Source: an uncultured Collinsella sp.
GTDB taxonomy: Bacteria > Actinomycetota > Coriobacteriia > Coriobacteriales > Coriobacteriaceae
Assembly (NCBI GenBank): GCA_900541235.1
Contig: UQIW01000006.1
Span: 27,436-91,435, forward strand
DNA length: 64,000 nucleotides
Reading direction: 5' to 3'
In this document: positions 6,995 through 14,544 of the stretch, piece by piece
Numbering within the stretch: the stretch's first letter is position 1
Layout: each line of letters begins with the position of its first letter
Notes under the pieces: generated by a model
The model's database searches: none
Seen by the model: only the letters and a program-made list of their open reading frames with translations
What the model was told of the DNA's origin: nothing
Made by a program: the position numbers and the translations under genes

Positions 6995-7912
6995 CTATTT
7001 TTGAAAAAGTTTGCAGGCATTTTCCCAAGCGGCTTGCGCGATTGTTTCGGCGTCCTCACCTGTGCGATCGACACGATCGTTAACCAGCGCGTTTGCCGTA
7101 ATGGAGATCATTGCGGGCTCGCATTCAAGACCGCGGATGGGCTCCGGAGCCATATACGGGCAATCCGTCTCGAACAAAATTCGATCGAGTGGGGTTGCCG
7201 CAAATGCCTCGCGCACGTCGTCGTTGCGCTTAAAGGTGGCCGCGCCACCATAGGCGATATAGCAGCCCAGCTCCACAAAGCGCTCCATCGTGGCGCGGTC
7301 CTCGCCAAAGCAGTGCAGTACGCAACCGGCCTGGGGCACGTCGACCTCGCGCAACACGTTGTAGGCGTCCACATGCGAGGTGCGCTCCTCGTCCGTATCC
7401 TCATGACGCAGATGCAGCTCTACCGGCACATTGCGGCGTACGGCGACCTCGAGTTGGCGCGCCATACAGTCGATCTGCACGTCGTGGGGCGCCGGCGCGA
7501 TATCGTCGTCGTAATCCATGTGGTAGTCCAGACCGATCTCGCCGATACCGGCGCACAAAGGGTCATCGAGTGCGGCAACGACCTGTGCGTGAACGTCGTC
7601 GGTATAGTCCGGCGCGCCATACGGATGCACGCCGGCAAGATACTTGATCTGCGGGATATCCTGCATCGGCAGAATTTCGCGCACGAGCCAGTCGCTATAG
7701 TCCGTCACGCTGCGTTTGTCAGCGATGGGGTCGAACATCGTCACCAACAGGTCGACGCCCGCGGCTTTGGCGCGCACGAGCGTCTCGGGCACTTCTTTGC
7801 CCCAAAACGAAAGCAGATGCGCATGCGTGTCGGCAAGCGGTGCCAAGGGCACGGGGCAGGCGACCGTCTTCTTTTTCTTGGTAAACGTCACGCGTGCGGC
7901 ATTAGGCATCAT
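6995..7912 (-). CDS. tatD: TatD-family metal-dependent hydrolase
   Basis: A TIM-barrel amidohydrolase-fold DNase-like protein of 305 residues; E. coli TatD acts as a 3'-5' exonuclease on single strands. Metal ligands are visible: DTHAHL near residue 28, the Glu in GIGEIGLDYH, ELHLRHED, a His in VLHCFGED and the Asp in FETDCPYMAPEP. The N-terminus has an extra lysine-rich segment (TKKKKTVACP) before the barrel. The ATG at 7912 overlaps the end of rsmA by 11 nt, so the two are translationally coupled; a second ATG follows at once. The substrate in this organism is not known. Confidence 0.9.
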   Translation of the reverse strand: MMPNAARVTFTKKKKTVACPVPLAPLADTHAHLLSFWGKEVPETLVRAKAAGVDLLVTMFDPIADKRSVTDYSDWLVREILPMQDIPQIKYLAGVHPYGAPDYTDDVHAQVVAALDDPLCAGIGEIGLDYHMDYDDDIAPAPHDVQIDCMARQLEVAVRRNVPVELHLRHEDTDEERTSHVDAYNVLREVDVPQAGCVLHCFGEDRATMERFVELGCYIAYGGAATFKRNDDVREAFAATPLDRILFETDCPYMAPEPIRGLECEPAMISITANALVNDRVDRTGEDAETIAQAAWENACKLFQK

Positions 7913-8762
7913 GGATTAGCTCCCGGGCCAGACGGACAAAGTCGGCAACATCAAGCGTCTCGGCGCGCGTGGTGGGTGCGATACCGCAAGCCTCAAAGGC
8001 GGCATCGAGCACGTCCTTGGCAAAGCCGTTGGCGCTCATGGAATTGCGGATGGTCTTGCGACGCTGGGCAAATGCAGCATCAATCACGCGGGCCACAAAT
8101 TCGCGATCGAGTCCTTCGGGCACCACGCCGTCAACACGGTCGATACGCACGACAGCCGAGTCAACGTGCGGCGCCGGCATAAAGCAACGCGGCGGAACCT
8201 CAAAGCGACCCGTAACCTGCGCATACAGGCCCAGCTTTGCCGTGTAGCCACCATAGGTCTTGTTACCCGGCACTGCGGCAATACGATCGGCAACCTCCTT
8301 TTGAACCATGACGACGGCGCGCTTGAGTGCAGGCATCGTCTGGAAGAACTGCAGGATGATCGTCGCCGCCACGTTATAGGGCAGGTTCGCGACAAACACC
8401 GTCGGCTCACCGCCCGCAGCCTGCTCAATCTGCTCCGGACCCACCTTGAGCGCGTCGCCCATGATAAAGCGGAAGTTGGCGTAGTCGGCGGCGTGGGCAT
8501 CGAGCACCGGCTCGAGCTCGGGGTCGGCCTCGATCGACGTGACACACGCCGCCTCCTGCAGCAGCGCAAGCGTGAGCGTACCAACGCCCGGGCCAACCTC
8601 GAGCACGCGCTCATCGCCCGTGAGCTCGGAAAGCTCGCAGATACGCTCGATCACATGATTGTCGATTAGAAAGTTCTGGCCCAGGCGATGCTTGGTCGCA
8701 AGGCCAAACTCCTCCAGCAGCTCCCTGGTGGCCGTGGGGTTTGCCAAAGGCGAAGTTGTCAT
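7902..8762 (-). CDS. rsmA: 16S rRNA dimethyladenosine transferase
   Basis: KsgA dimethylates A1518 and A1519 of 16S rRNA late in 30S assembly. The 286 residues fit the family. Visible motifs are GQNFLIDNHV (motif X, about 28-37), VLEVGPGVGTLT (SAM binding, about 54-65) and NLPYNVAA (catalytic motif IV, about 125-132). The start is an ATG preceded by AAGGAGG. It is separated from metG upstream by a terminator, so it begins its own unit with tatD. Confidence 0.97.
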   Translation of the reverse strand: MTTSPLANPTATRELLEEFGLATKHRLGQNFLIDNHVIERICELSELTGDERVLEVGPGVGTLTLALLQEAACVTSIEADPELEPVLDAHAADYANFRFIMGDALKVGPEQIEQAAGGEPTVFVANLPYNVAATIILQFFQTMPALKRAVVMVQKEVADRIAAVPGNKTYGGYTAKLGLYAQVTGRFEVPPRCFMPAPHVDSAVVRIDRVDGVVPEGLDREFVARVIDAAFAQRRKTIRNSMSANGFAKDVLDAAFEACGIAPTTRAETLDVADFVRLARELIHDA

Positions 8763-8796
8763 GGTTGCCTCCTTAGCATGATGGCGGCGTCTTGAA

Positions 8797-8832
8797 ACAA
8801 AAGGGCATGGACCGTGGCGGCCATGCCCTTAC
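8797..8832 (-). terminator. Terminator after metG
   Basis: On the minus strand AAGGGCATGG-CCGCCACGGT-CCATGCCCTT runs into TTGTTT, 40 nt past the metG stop. Confidence 0.85.
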
Positions 8833-8872
8833 AGCTAAACAGCAAATTGCCGATATGGCGCTCGCGCGGTCT

Positions 8873-10474
8873 CTACGCCAGACGCGGGAACAGCGGATCG
8901 CCCTTCTCGACGGGCTGACCGCCGGCAAGCAGGCCCCAAGTACAAATGCCCTTGAGGTCGTCGCTCGCGGCCTCGCCCTCACAGGACAGGCGGCGCAGGG
9001 CCTCGACAGAAGTCTGGGGCATGAGCGGCATCAGCAGGTGAGCGGCAATGCGGATGGCCTCGAGCAGGTTGTAGATCACAAATGCCAGCTCGTCAGCCTT
9101 GGCCTCGTCCTTGGCAAGCGCCCAGGGCTCGGAGTCCTCGATGTAGTGGTTGGCGGCATGGATGAGCTCCATGACCTCATCCTTGGCTCCGCCGTAATCG
9201 AGCACGTCCATCTTGGCCATGTAGCGCTCGACCAGGCCATCGGCGATCTTTGCCAGCGGGTTGTCGAACGCATCGAACGACGCGGGCTTGGCGGGCGCGC
9301 AACCGTCAAAGTACTTGCCGCTCATGTTGAGCGAACGCGAGATAAGGTTGCCCCAGCTGTTGGCCAGGTCGGCGTTGTAGACCTGCTCCATGCGATCGAA
9401 GCTGATGGCACCGTCGGTGCCGGGGACGACGTCGGTCATGAAGTAGTAGCGATAGCCCTCGACGCCCAGCATGTCGATAACGTCCTGCGGAGCGATGGCG
9501 TTGCCGCGGCTCTTGGACATCTTCTCGGCCTTGCCGGTCTCGGCATTGCGCACGGTCAGGAAGCCGTGGGCAAAGACGTGCTCGGGCAGGGCCTCGCCGA
9601 TGGCCATGAGCATGGCGGGCCAAATGACGCAGTGGAAGCGGATGATGTCCTTACCCACGATGTGGAACTGCGCGGGCCAGCGATAGGCCAGCTCGGCACG
9701 CGCCTCGTCGGTGTCGACACCGTAGCCGACGGCCGTCATATAGTTGAGCAGCGCATCGAACCACACGTAGGTCACGTGACCCTCGTCAAACGGGACCTGA
9801 ATGCCCCAGTCAAAGCTCGTACGGCTCACGGAAAGGTCATTAAGGCCGCCCTCGACAAAGCTACGTACCTCGTTCATGCGAAACGCAGGCTCGACAAAGT
9901 CGGGGTGCTCGTCGTAAAGCTTGAGCAGCTTATCCTGGAAAGCGGAAAGCTTAAAGAAGTAGGACTCCTCCTGCACGCGCTCAAGCGGACGGTGGCAGTC
10001 GGGGCACAGGTGCTGGCCGACGCTGCCGTACTCCTCGTCGCCCTTCTGGACCTGCGTATCGGTAAAGTAGGTCTCGTCAGGCACGCAATACCAGCCGTCG
10101 TAGCTGCCCTTATACAGGTAGCCGGACTCCTTCATGCGCTCCCACAGGTACTGCACGGCATGGTGCTGGCGCGGCTCGGTGGTGCGGATGAAGTCATCAT
10201 TGGAAATCTCGAGCTTGCTCCAAAGCTCCTTGAAGTGCGGAGCCTGGCTATCGGTCCACTCCTGCGGCGTCATGTTGTGCTTGGCTGCGGCCTCGGCGAC
10301 CTTCTCGCCGTGCTCGTCCATGCCGGTCAGGAACTTGACGTTATAGCCGGCGGAGCGACGATAGCGAGCCTGAACGTCGGCGATGATGGTGGAATAAGCC
10401 GTGCCCAGGTGCGGATCGGCGTTGACGTAGTAGATGGGCGTCGTGATAAAGAACGAAGGCTTGCTTTGATCCAT
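8873..10474 (-). CDS. metG: Methionyl-tRNA synthetase
   Basis: Charges initiator and elongator tRNA-Met. The 533 residues carry the class I signatures: HLGTAYS near residue 22 (HIGH box), a Cys knuckle CPDCHRPL (about 152-159) and KMSKSRGN (about 325-332). The anticodon-binding helical domain is C-terminal. There is no C-terminal tRNA-binding EMAP domain, so this is the short form. The start is an ATG with GGAGGA upstream. It follows rsmI by 69 nt on the same strand and ends in a terminator. Confidence 0.97.
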   Translation of the reverse strand: MDQSKPSFFITTPIYYVNADPHLGTAYSTIIADVQARYRRSAGYNVKFLTGMDEHGEKVAEAAAKHNMTPQEWTDSQAPHFKELWSKLEISNDDFIRTTEPRQHHAVQYLWERMKESGYLYKGSYDGWYCVPDETYFTDTQVQKGDEEYGSVGQHLCPDCHRPLERVQEESYFFKLSAFQDKLLKLYDEHPDFVEPAFRMNEVRSFVEGGLNDLSVSRTSFDWGIQVPFDEGHVTYVWFDALLNYMTAVGYGVDTDEARAELAYRWPAQFHIVGKDIIRFHCVIWPAMLMAIGEALPEHVFAHGFLTVRNAETGKAEKMSKSRGNAIAPQDVIDMLGVEGYRYYFMTDVVPGTDGAISFDRMEQVYNADLANSWGNLISRSLNMSGKYFDGCAPAKPASFDAFDNPLAKIADGLVERYMAKMDVLDYGGAKDEVMELIHAANHYIEDSEPWALAKDEAKADELAFVIYNLLEAIRIAAHLLMPLMPQTSVEALRRLSCEGEAASDDLKGICTWGLLAGGQPVEKGDPLFPRLA

Positions 10475-10543
10475 GGGGTTTGTCCTCCAGAAAAACGTTG
10501 CATACAGGGGATGATTCTAGCGCAAGGGCTGGATATCCTCCAT

Positions 10544-11422
10544 CTATTGCATATCGAGCACCATGGCATAGACATCGCGCTTGCGGCGCGAATACTTCTG
10601 AGACAGGCGCTTGGCCACCGCAGAGGCGGGCTCCCCCTCCTCGAGCGCGGCGCGGATATCCTCGCGCAGGGCCTCGTCGGGATCCGCTGCCGCGGCGCCA
10701 ACCGGCACGATACCGGCCTCCTCATCCTCGCTCGGCGGCGCGATGACCAGCGCAATCTCGCCCTTTACCTCGCCGCGAGCACGCAGCTCCTCGGCAAGCT
10801 GAGCAGCGGGCCCGCGCAAGACCTCCTCGTGCAGCTTGGTGAGTTCGCGGCAGACGGCAACCTCACGCTGGGGAAAGACCTCCGCCACGGCCTCGAGCGT
10901 CGCCACGATGCGATGTGGAGACTCGTAGAAGATGAGCGCGCCGGGCACCACGGCAAGGCGCTGCAGTCGGCGCACGCGGTCGCCGTGCTTGCGACCCAAA
11001 AAGCCTTCGAAGAAGAAATGCTCGCAGGGAATGCCGGACGAAACAAGCGCCGTGACGCAAGCAGAGGGCCCGGGAATAACTTCGACGGGCACATCGGCCT
11101 CACGCGCCGCCTCAACTAGCGCCTGGCCGGGATCGGACACGCTCGGCATGCCGGCGTCCGAGGCAAAGGCGAGGGTCTCCCCCGCCAGCAGACGGTCGAC
11201 TAGGCCGGCGGCGCGGCTGGCGATCACATTCTCGTCGCAACGGACAAGCGGCTTGGAAATGCCCAGGTGCATCAGCAGCTTTGACGTCACACGCGTGTCT
11301 TCGCAGCAGATGGCATCGGCGGCGGCAAACGCCTCGCCAACGCGCGGGGACAGGTCGCCCAGGTTGCCGATGGGCGTGCCGACCACATAGAGTTTGCCCG
11401 TATGGGCGCTGTTTTGCGTCAT
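10544..11422 (-). CDS. rsmI: 16S rRNA (cytidine-1402 2'-O)-methyltransferase
   Basis: Methylates the ribose of C1402 at the ribosomal decoding site. The 292 residues show the family hallmarks: LYVVGTPIGNLGDLSPR (about 11-27), CEDTRVTSKLL, FASDAGMPSVSDPG (about 84-97) and FYESPHRI (about 167-174). The C-terminal ~80 residues form the small helical tail typical of RsmI. It begins 6 nt after the GH5-like gene ends, with only a weak TAGG site, so translation may depend on reading through from upstream. It lies just before metG, so the trio forms one unit. Confidence 0.95.
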   Translation of the reverse strand: MTQNSAHTGKLYVVGTPIGNLGDLSPRVGEAFAAADAICCEDTRVTSKLLMHLGISKPLVRCDENVIASRAAGLVDRLLAGETLAFASDAGMPSVSDPGQALVEAAREADVPVEVIPGPSACVTALVSSGIPCEHFFFEGFLGRKHGDRVRRLQRLAVVPGALIFYESPHRIVATLEAVAEVFPQREVAVCRELTKLHEEVLRGPAAQLAEELRARGEVKGEIALVIAPPSEDEEAGIVPVGAAAADPDEALREDIRAALEEGEPASAVAKRLSQKYSRRKRDVYAMVLDMQ

Positions 11423-11428
11423 ATCAAC

Positions 11429-12490
11429 CTATTCAATCATGCCGCGCTCGAGCGTACCGAGCGCCGCGCGGGCGTCCCATGCTGCAATGCGCTTCTCGGT
11501 CTTCCACGTTTGGAAGAACCAACCGGCAGCCGGCGCAAACGAAGCCAGCTGATTGGCGATAAACACGCGCTCGTAGGCATTGCGGCCCTCGGGCGTAACC
11601 GACGAGTTGGCAAAGATCGCCGCGCCCGACCATTCGCCCACCAGCACGGGGAACCCAGTCGAAATCGCTTCTTTGAGCTCGCGCTTGTTGCGCGAAATCG
11701 CCGTCGTCAGCCCGCGGGGGCTCGTGATATCGAGCGCATGCTCGTCACGGTAATGGTACAGGTGAAGGTCCATGTAGACGTTCTTATACTTGGCGTCGCG
11801 CATAAAATGCTTCCACTCGCTGGGATGCCCCGACGACGAGAAGACGACGATCTTATCCTCGGGCATATATGAACGGACGAGCTCATAGGCATCGCGATAG
11901 AAGTTGCGCAGGTAGTGCGCCGGAATGCCATCCGTCATGGTGAAGAGGCTCTTGCGGACACTCATCTGCGGCGTATCCAGCAGCTCAATGCCCAGCAGGC
12001 TCTCGGCCTCGCCGTAGCGATCGGCCAGGCGCTCGAGCACGTCGAGCGCAACATGACGGCCGTTGGTGGACGAATGCCACTCGGCAACAGCCTCTGGCGT
12101 GGCGGGCGAATCATTGGAATCGCCCTGGCCACCGGGCACAGTTGCTAGATCAAGCAGCACGCGGATGTCGTACTTGGCAGCCCACTCAATCGCACGGTCA
12201 ATGTAGTCGACAACCGAGATGTAGGACGCATCGGACTCCTGCGAGCCAAAGGCATACCAGGGCACCGGCAGACGCACGGCATTGAGACCGATCTGCGCCA
12301 TGCGACGGAAATCGTCCTCGCTCACAAACGTCTCGTAATGACGGCGCATGCGCTCGTTATAGGCGGCGGTGCCCATGGCCTCCTGCAGCTCGGCCGCGTT
12401 GGATGCACCGGTCGCCGCGTATAGCGACGGGGTCACCCAAGGCTCGGGAATAAACCAGCCAGAGAGATTAACGCCGAGTATCCTCTCCAT
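11429..12490 (-). CDS. GH5-like (exo-1,3-glucanase type) protein lacking the acid/base Glu
   Basis: A 353-residue TIM-barrel protein with clear GH5_9-style landmarks: LGVNLSGWFIPEPWVTPS at the start, GLNAVRLPVPWYAF, DLHLYHY, VLVGEWSG with the expected nucleophile Glu286, and GWFFQTWKTE near the end. The family acid/base normally sits in a LLNEP motif; here the matching site reads LLDTP (172-174), so Asn and Glu are both replaced. It has no signal peptide, so it is cytosolic. The start at 12490 has AAGGGGG upstream. It may be a non-catalytic glycan-binding relative or act by a different acid. Co-transcribed with rsmI and metG, which is unusual for a sugar hydrolase. Confidence 0.8.
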   Translation of the reverse strand: MERILGVNLSGWFIPEPWVTPSLYAATGASNAAELQEAMGTAAYNERMRRHYETFVSEDDFRRMAQIGLNAVRLPVPWYAFGSQESDASYISVVDYIDRAIEWAAKYDIRVLLDLATVPGGQGDSNDSPATPEAVAEWHSSTNGRHVALDVLERLADRYGEAESLLGIELLDTPQMSVRKSLFTMTDGIPAHYLRNFYRDAYELVRSYMPEDKIVVFSSSGHPSEWKHFMRDAKYKNVYMDLHLYHYRDEHALDITSPRGLTTAISRNKRELKEAISTGFPVLVGEWSGAAIFANSSVTPEGRNAYERVFIANQLASFAPAAGWFFQTWKTEKRIAAWDARAALGTLERGMIE

Positions 12491-12669
12491 CACTGCCCCC
12501 TTCGGATCGTGCAGGCCGAGCCTGCATCGTATTGCATAGGAAAAGTATCGTTTTGAGTATACCCGCGCGTGCGGACAGACGACCGAACGGTCTGTAAAGT
12601 GGCGCAAAAGCGGGAGGAATATCTGGGCGGGCCCGAGATGGCGCGCCGAGATGTACATATGCGCCGGAA

Positions 12670-12858
12670 GTAGGCGGCCGAAAAGCGCATCCCGTTCTGA
12701 GCGCGGGATCTGGGACGCAGTTTCCGCCAAAGACCGCAAAAGGAAAGCACATCCCATTCTGACGCCGGATTCCGGGTCGCGCTTTCCCAAGCGGCCTCAA
12801 AGCGGAAAACGCATCCCACTCTGAAGCCAAATTCCGGGACGCAATTTCCGCAGAGCCC
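12670..12858. repeat. Tandem repeat, three imperfect 62-bp units
   Basis: The core GCATCCC-TTCTGA recurs at 12687, 12749 and 12811 (GCATCCCGTTCTGA, ACATCCCATTCTGA, GCATCCCACTCTGA), each time followed about 20 nt later by GGGACGCA-TTTCCGC or a close variant. The period is 62 bp at both steps. Units have drifted by roughly a quarter of their bases. Confidence 0.8.
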
Positions 12859-12872
12859 TCAATAAAAGAAAA

Positions 12873-12897
12873 GGACCCCTTTGCAGAGGTCCTAGTC
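12873..12897 (-). terminator. Terminator after tRNA-Phe
   Basis: On the minus strand AGGACCTCTGCAAAGGGGTCCTTTTCTTTT, written here as stem AGGACC-TCT paired with GGGGTCCT, followed by a T-rich tail. Confidence 0.75.
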
Positions 12898-12906
12898 AAT
12901 TCAAGG

Positions 12907-12979
<73 letters not shown>

Positions 12980-13102
12980 ATTTGAGGTGTGCCTTGTTTC
13001 AAGGCTTGATTAGTATAACCAAGGACGCGTTCCGGTCAACCGAGAATTTTAAAAAAGTTTTTGGGCACAGCCTCGGTTCTATAAATCGGCACGTCAGAGG
13101 CA

Positions 13103-13390
13103 TCAGCCGGCAGCAAGAAGTTTTTCACTCAGAGCCGCACGGGCAAACTCACTTGGCGTCATCCCCTCGGCAGCCGCCCGTCGACGAATGGCCTCCTTCA
13201 TTCCCAGAGGAATCTTGACCGACAGCGTTGCCGTCCCCTCACCTGAGAGCGGGGGCCGTCCATGCACGATCCCACCAACGGTGTGTTCGCCATCCGGAAA
13301 CTCTCCGCGCTCGTACGACTCGCACCACGCGTCAATCATTTCATCCGTTACAACCTGACCATTAGCGGCCGTATACGTCTTGCCCATCAT
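13103..13390 (-). CDS. Probable antitoxin with ribbon-helix-helix C-terminus
   Basis: A 95-residue protein. The C-terminal half (about 52-95) reads TATLSVKIPLGMKEAIRRRA followed by MTPSEFARAALSEKLL. That is the beta strand, helix, turn, helix order of CopG/Arc-type DNA-binding antitoxins. The N-terminal half (GKTYTAANGQVVTDEMIDAWCESYERGEFP) is the kind of unstructured arm that wraps a toxin. Its ATG overlaps the stop of the upstream 88-residue gene (ATGA), with AAAGGGG as ribosome site inside that gene. The overlap and the toxin-first order match a type II toxin-antitoxin operon. The toxin family is not identified. Confidence 0.75.
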   Translation of the reverse strand: MMGKTYTAANGQVVTDEMIDAWCESYERGEFPDGEHTVGGIVHGRPPLSGEGTATLSVKIPLGMKEAIRRRAAAEGMTPSEFARAALSEKLLAAG

Positions 13391-13653
13391 CGACCCCTTT
13401 GCCGAGCCTGTTCAATCTCCTGCCAAAATTTCTTCTGGACTGGAGACAAGGCATGAATGATAAGCCACCCACGGACAAGCTCGACCGCGACAAGCTCCAC
13501 GCTTCGTCCGTCTGAGAGCCATCCAATTGCAAGCCATCTCGGCGGCTCGTCCTTCGGCTCGCGACGAATGCACTCAGTAACCGCAAGCCAAGCGCTAAGC
13601 ACCTGCTTTTCCGTCAGGTGCTTTTTAGCGTTGGGATGGATCTCAACATCCAT
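13387..13653 (-). CDS. Probable type II toxin, 88 aa
   Basis: A small protein beginning MDVEIHPNAKKHLTEKQVL and containing GWLSDGRSVELVAVELVRGWLIIHALSPVQKKF. The layout, helix then a curved beta sheet with an R-x-L-I-x-H strand and a lysine/arginine rich end, is reminiscent of BrnT/RelE-like small RNases, but I cannot assign a family. The start at 13653 has GGAGGAGAAG upstream. It is first in the operon and overlaps the RHH gene by 4 nt. The function is inferred mainly from this context. Confidence 0.65.
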   Translation of the reverse strand: MDVEIHPNAKKHLTEKQVLSAWLAVTECIRREPKDEPPRWLAIGWLSDGRSVELVAVELVRGWLIIHALSPVQKKFWQEIEQARQRGR

Positions 13654-13667
13654 GCATCTTCTCCTCC

Positions 13668-13693
13668 ATCTTACCCAATTTCGTATGACGAAA
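13668..13693 (-). promoter_or_regulatory. Operator palindrome and -10 of the toxin-antitoxin operon
   Basis: TTTCGT-ATG-ACGAAA (13679-13693) is a perfect 6-bp-arm palindrome placed just upstream of TAAGAT (13673-13668, minus strand). This is where an autorepressing RHH antitoxin would bind. Inference from position. Confidence 0.5.
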
Positions 13694-13711
13694 GTCCACT
13701 GTCGCCAATTC

Positions 13712-14071
13712 TTAAGCCGGCACGCGTTGGAGAGCAGGAGTCGAAACAATGATTGAAGGACGCTCTAGTACGGCCCAGGCGCCGAGGCAGGAGCACATGC
13801 GCCAAGGACGAACGTTTTCGTAGCGCGCGAGGATATTGCCGTCGCGATCGATGAAGGCGATGTCGATGGGATAGGCCATAAAACACGTATGGACCGAAGA
13901 GCAGCGTGGAAACGCCATGACGAGCGACAGGCCGTTGGCGGCAACCGGACGCCGTCCCAGCATGCCGCGCAGGCGCACGACAAACGACTCCGCCACCACA
14001 AACTCGGCCGGCGTCCAACCCAGCCTATTGAGTGCCCGCGCGTAGGCGATGTAGGACGAGACCGCGGTCAC
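13712..14071 (-). CDS. DUF192-family protein at end of Tad operon
   Basis: A 119-residue protein with the DUF192 beta-barrel features: FVVRLRGMLGRRP (usually R-x-G-L-M/L-x-R), VMAFPRCSSVHTCFMAYPIDIAFIDRDGNIL (normally HTFFM-PID) and a C-terminal ALERP-like end (WAVLERPS). DUF192 function is unknown; many members are exported, but I see no signal peptide here. The start is taken as GTG at 14071 because GTGA overlaps the stop of the TadF-like gene exactly. It is the last gene of the pilus operon. Confidence 0.8.
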   Translation of the reverse strand: MTAVSSYIAYARALNRLGWTPAEFVVAESFVVRLRGMLGRRPVAANGLSLVMAFPRCSSVHTCFMAYPIDIAFIDRDGNILARYENVRPWRMCSCLGAWAVLERPSIIVSTPALQRVPA

Positions 14072-14544
14072 ATGACCACCCCCGGATGCCATGGATCGAC
14101 CGTCACCGCGCGCTCGTGCGACAACGTTGTCGGCGCCCCCAGCGGAACGCCAGCGATGCTGAGAGAAGTCGGCCACGGCTCATAGTGCATGGTGCAGGTG
14201 TAGGTCCTAAACGTACCGGATAGGGAGAGCAGGCCACCATCTGATGCCTTCGCGCCTTGCTCGCTCGACACTTCGATCTGCAAGTCATAGCCTTCCATGG
14301 CATTCAGAATTTGAGTCTGGACCGTCGCCGAGGCATCGGCAGAGCTTTCGTCGCCCTCCCCCTCCGACGCCACGGCATGCGCTAGCACGATGTCGGGCAC
14401 CACGCGGTCGAAGCGCGCGACAGCGCCGGCAAAGATCATGACGTTGTACACGATGAGTGCCAGCACCAGCAAAACGGGCGTAACCACTGCCATCTCCACC
14501 GTCGCTTGGGCGCGCTCCTCGCGCAGACGCATGCGGATACTCAT
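14068..14544 (-). CDS. TadE/TadF-like pseudopilin
   Basis: A 158-residue pilus-assembly pseudopilin. A short positive leader (MSIRMRLREERA) precedes QATVE and a hydrophobic helix MAVVTPVLLVLALIVYNVMIFAGAVARF, the TadE-type N-terminus; the Glu at +5 after A12 fits prepilin peptidase processing. The rest is an extracellular domain. The ATG shares one base with the stop of the TadG-like gene (TAATG), so the two are translationally coupled. It lies in the downstream half of the operon, where minor pilins are usual. Confidence 0.85.
   Translation of the reverse strand: MSIRMRLREERAQATVEMAVVTPVLLVLALIVYNVMIFAGAVARFDRVVPDIVLAHAVASEGEGDESSADASATVQTQILNAMEGYDLQIEVSSEQGAKASDGGLLSLSGTFRTYTCTMHYEPWPTSLSIAGVPLGAPTTLSHERAVTVDPWHPGVVM

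Larger units (their letters stand above)
12491..12906. other. 416-bp intergenic region, mostly repeat
   Basis: Between the GH5-like gene and tRNA-Phe I see no convincing gene. It holds the 62-bp tandem repeat (12670-12858) and the tRNA-Phe terminator (12873-12897). Open frames on the minus strand run through the repeat but share no ribosome site, and the repeat period is not a multiple of three. Confidence 0.6.

Noticed and set aside
8792..11119. A very long plus-strand open frame opposite metG and rsmI
   Set aside because: It is the GC-rich shadow of two certain genes. It has no ribosome site and a low-complexity composition rich in Gly, Val, His and Leu.
12490..12899. Minus-strand open frames of 109-143 codons through the 62-bp repeat
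   Set aside because: The repeat's period is not divisible by three, the repeats appear in different frames, and there is no ribosome site.
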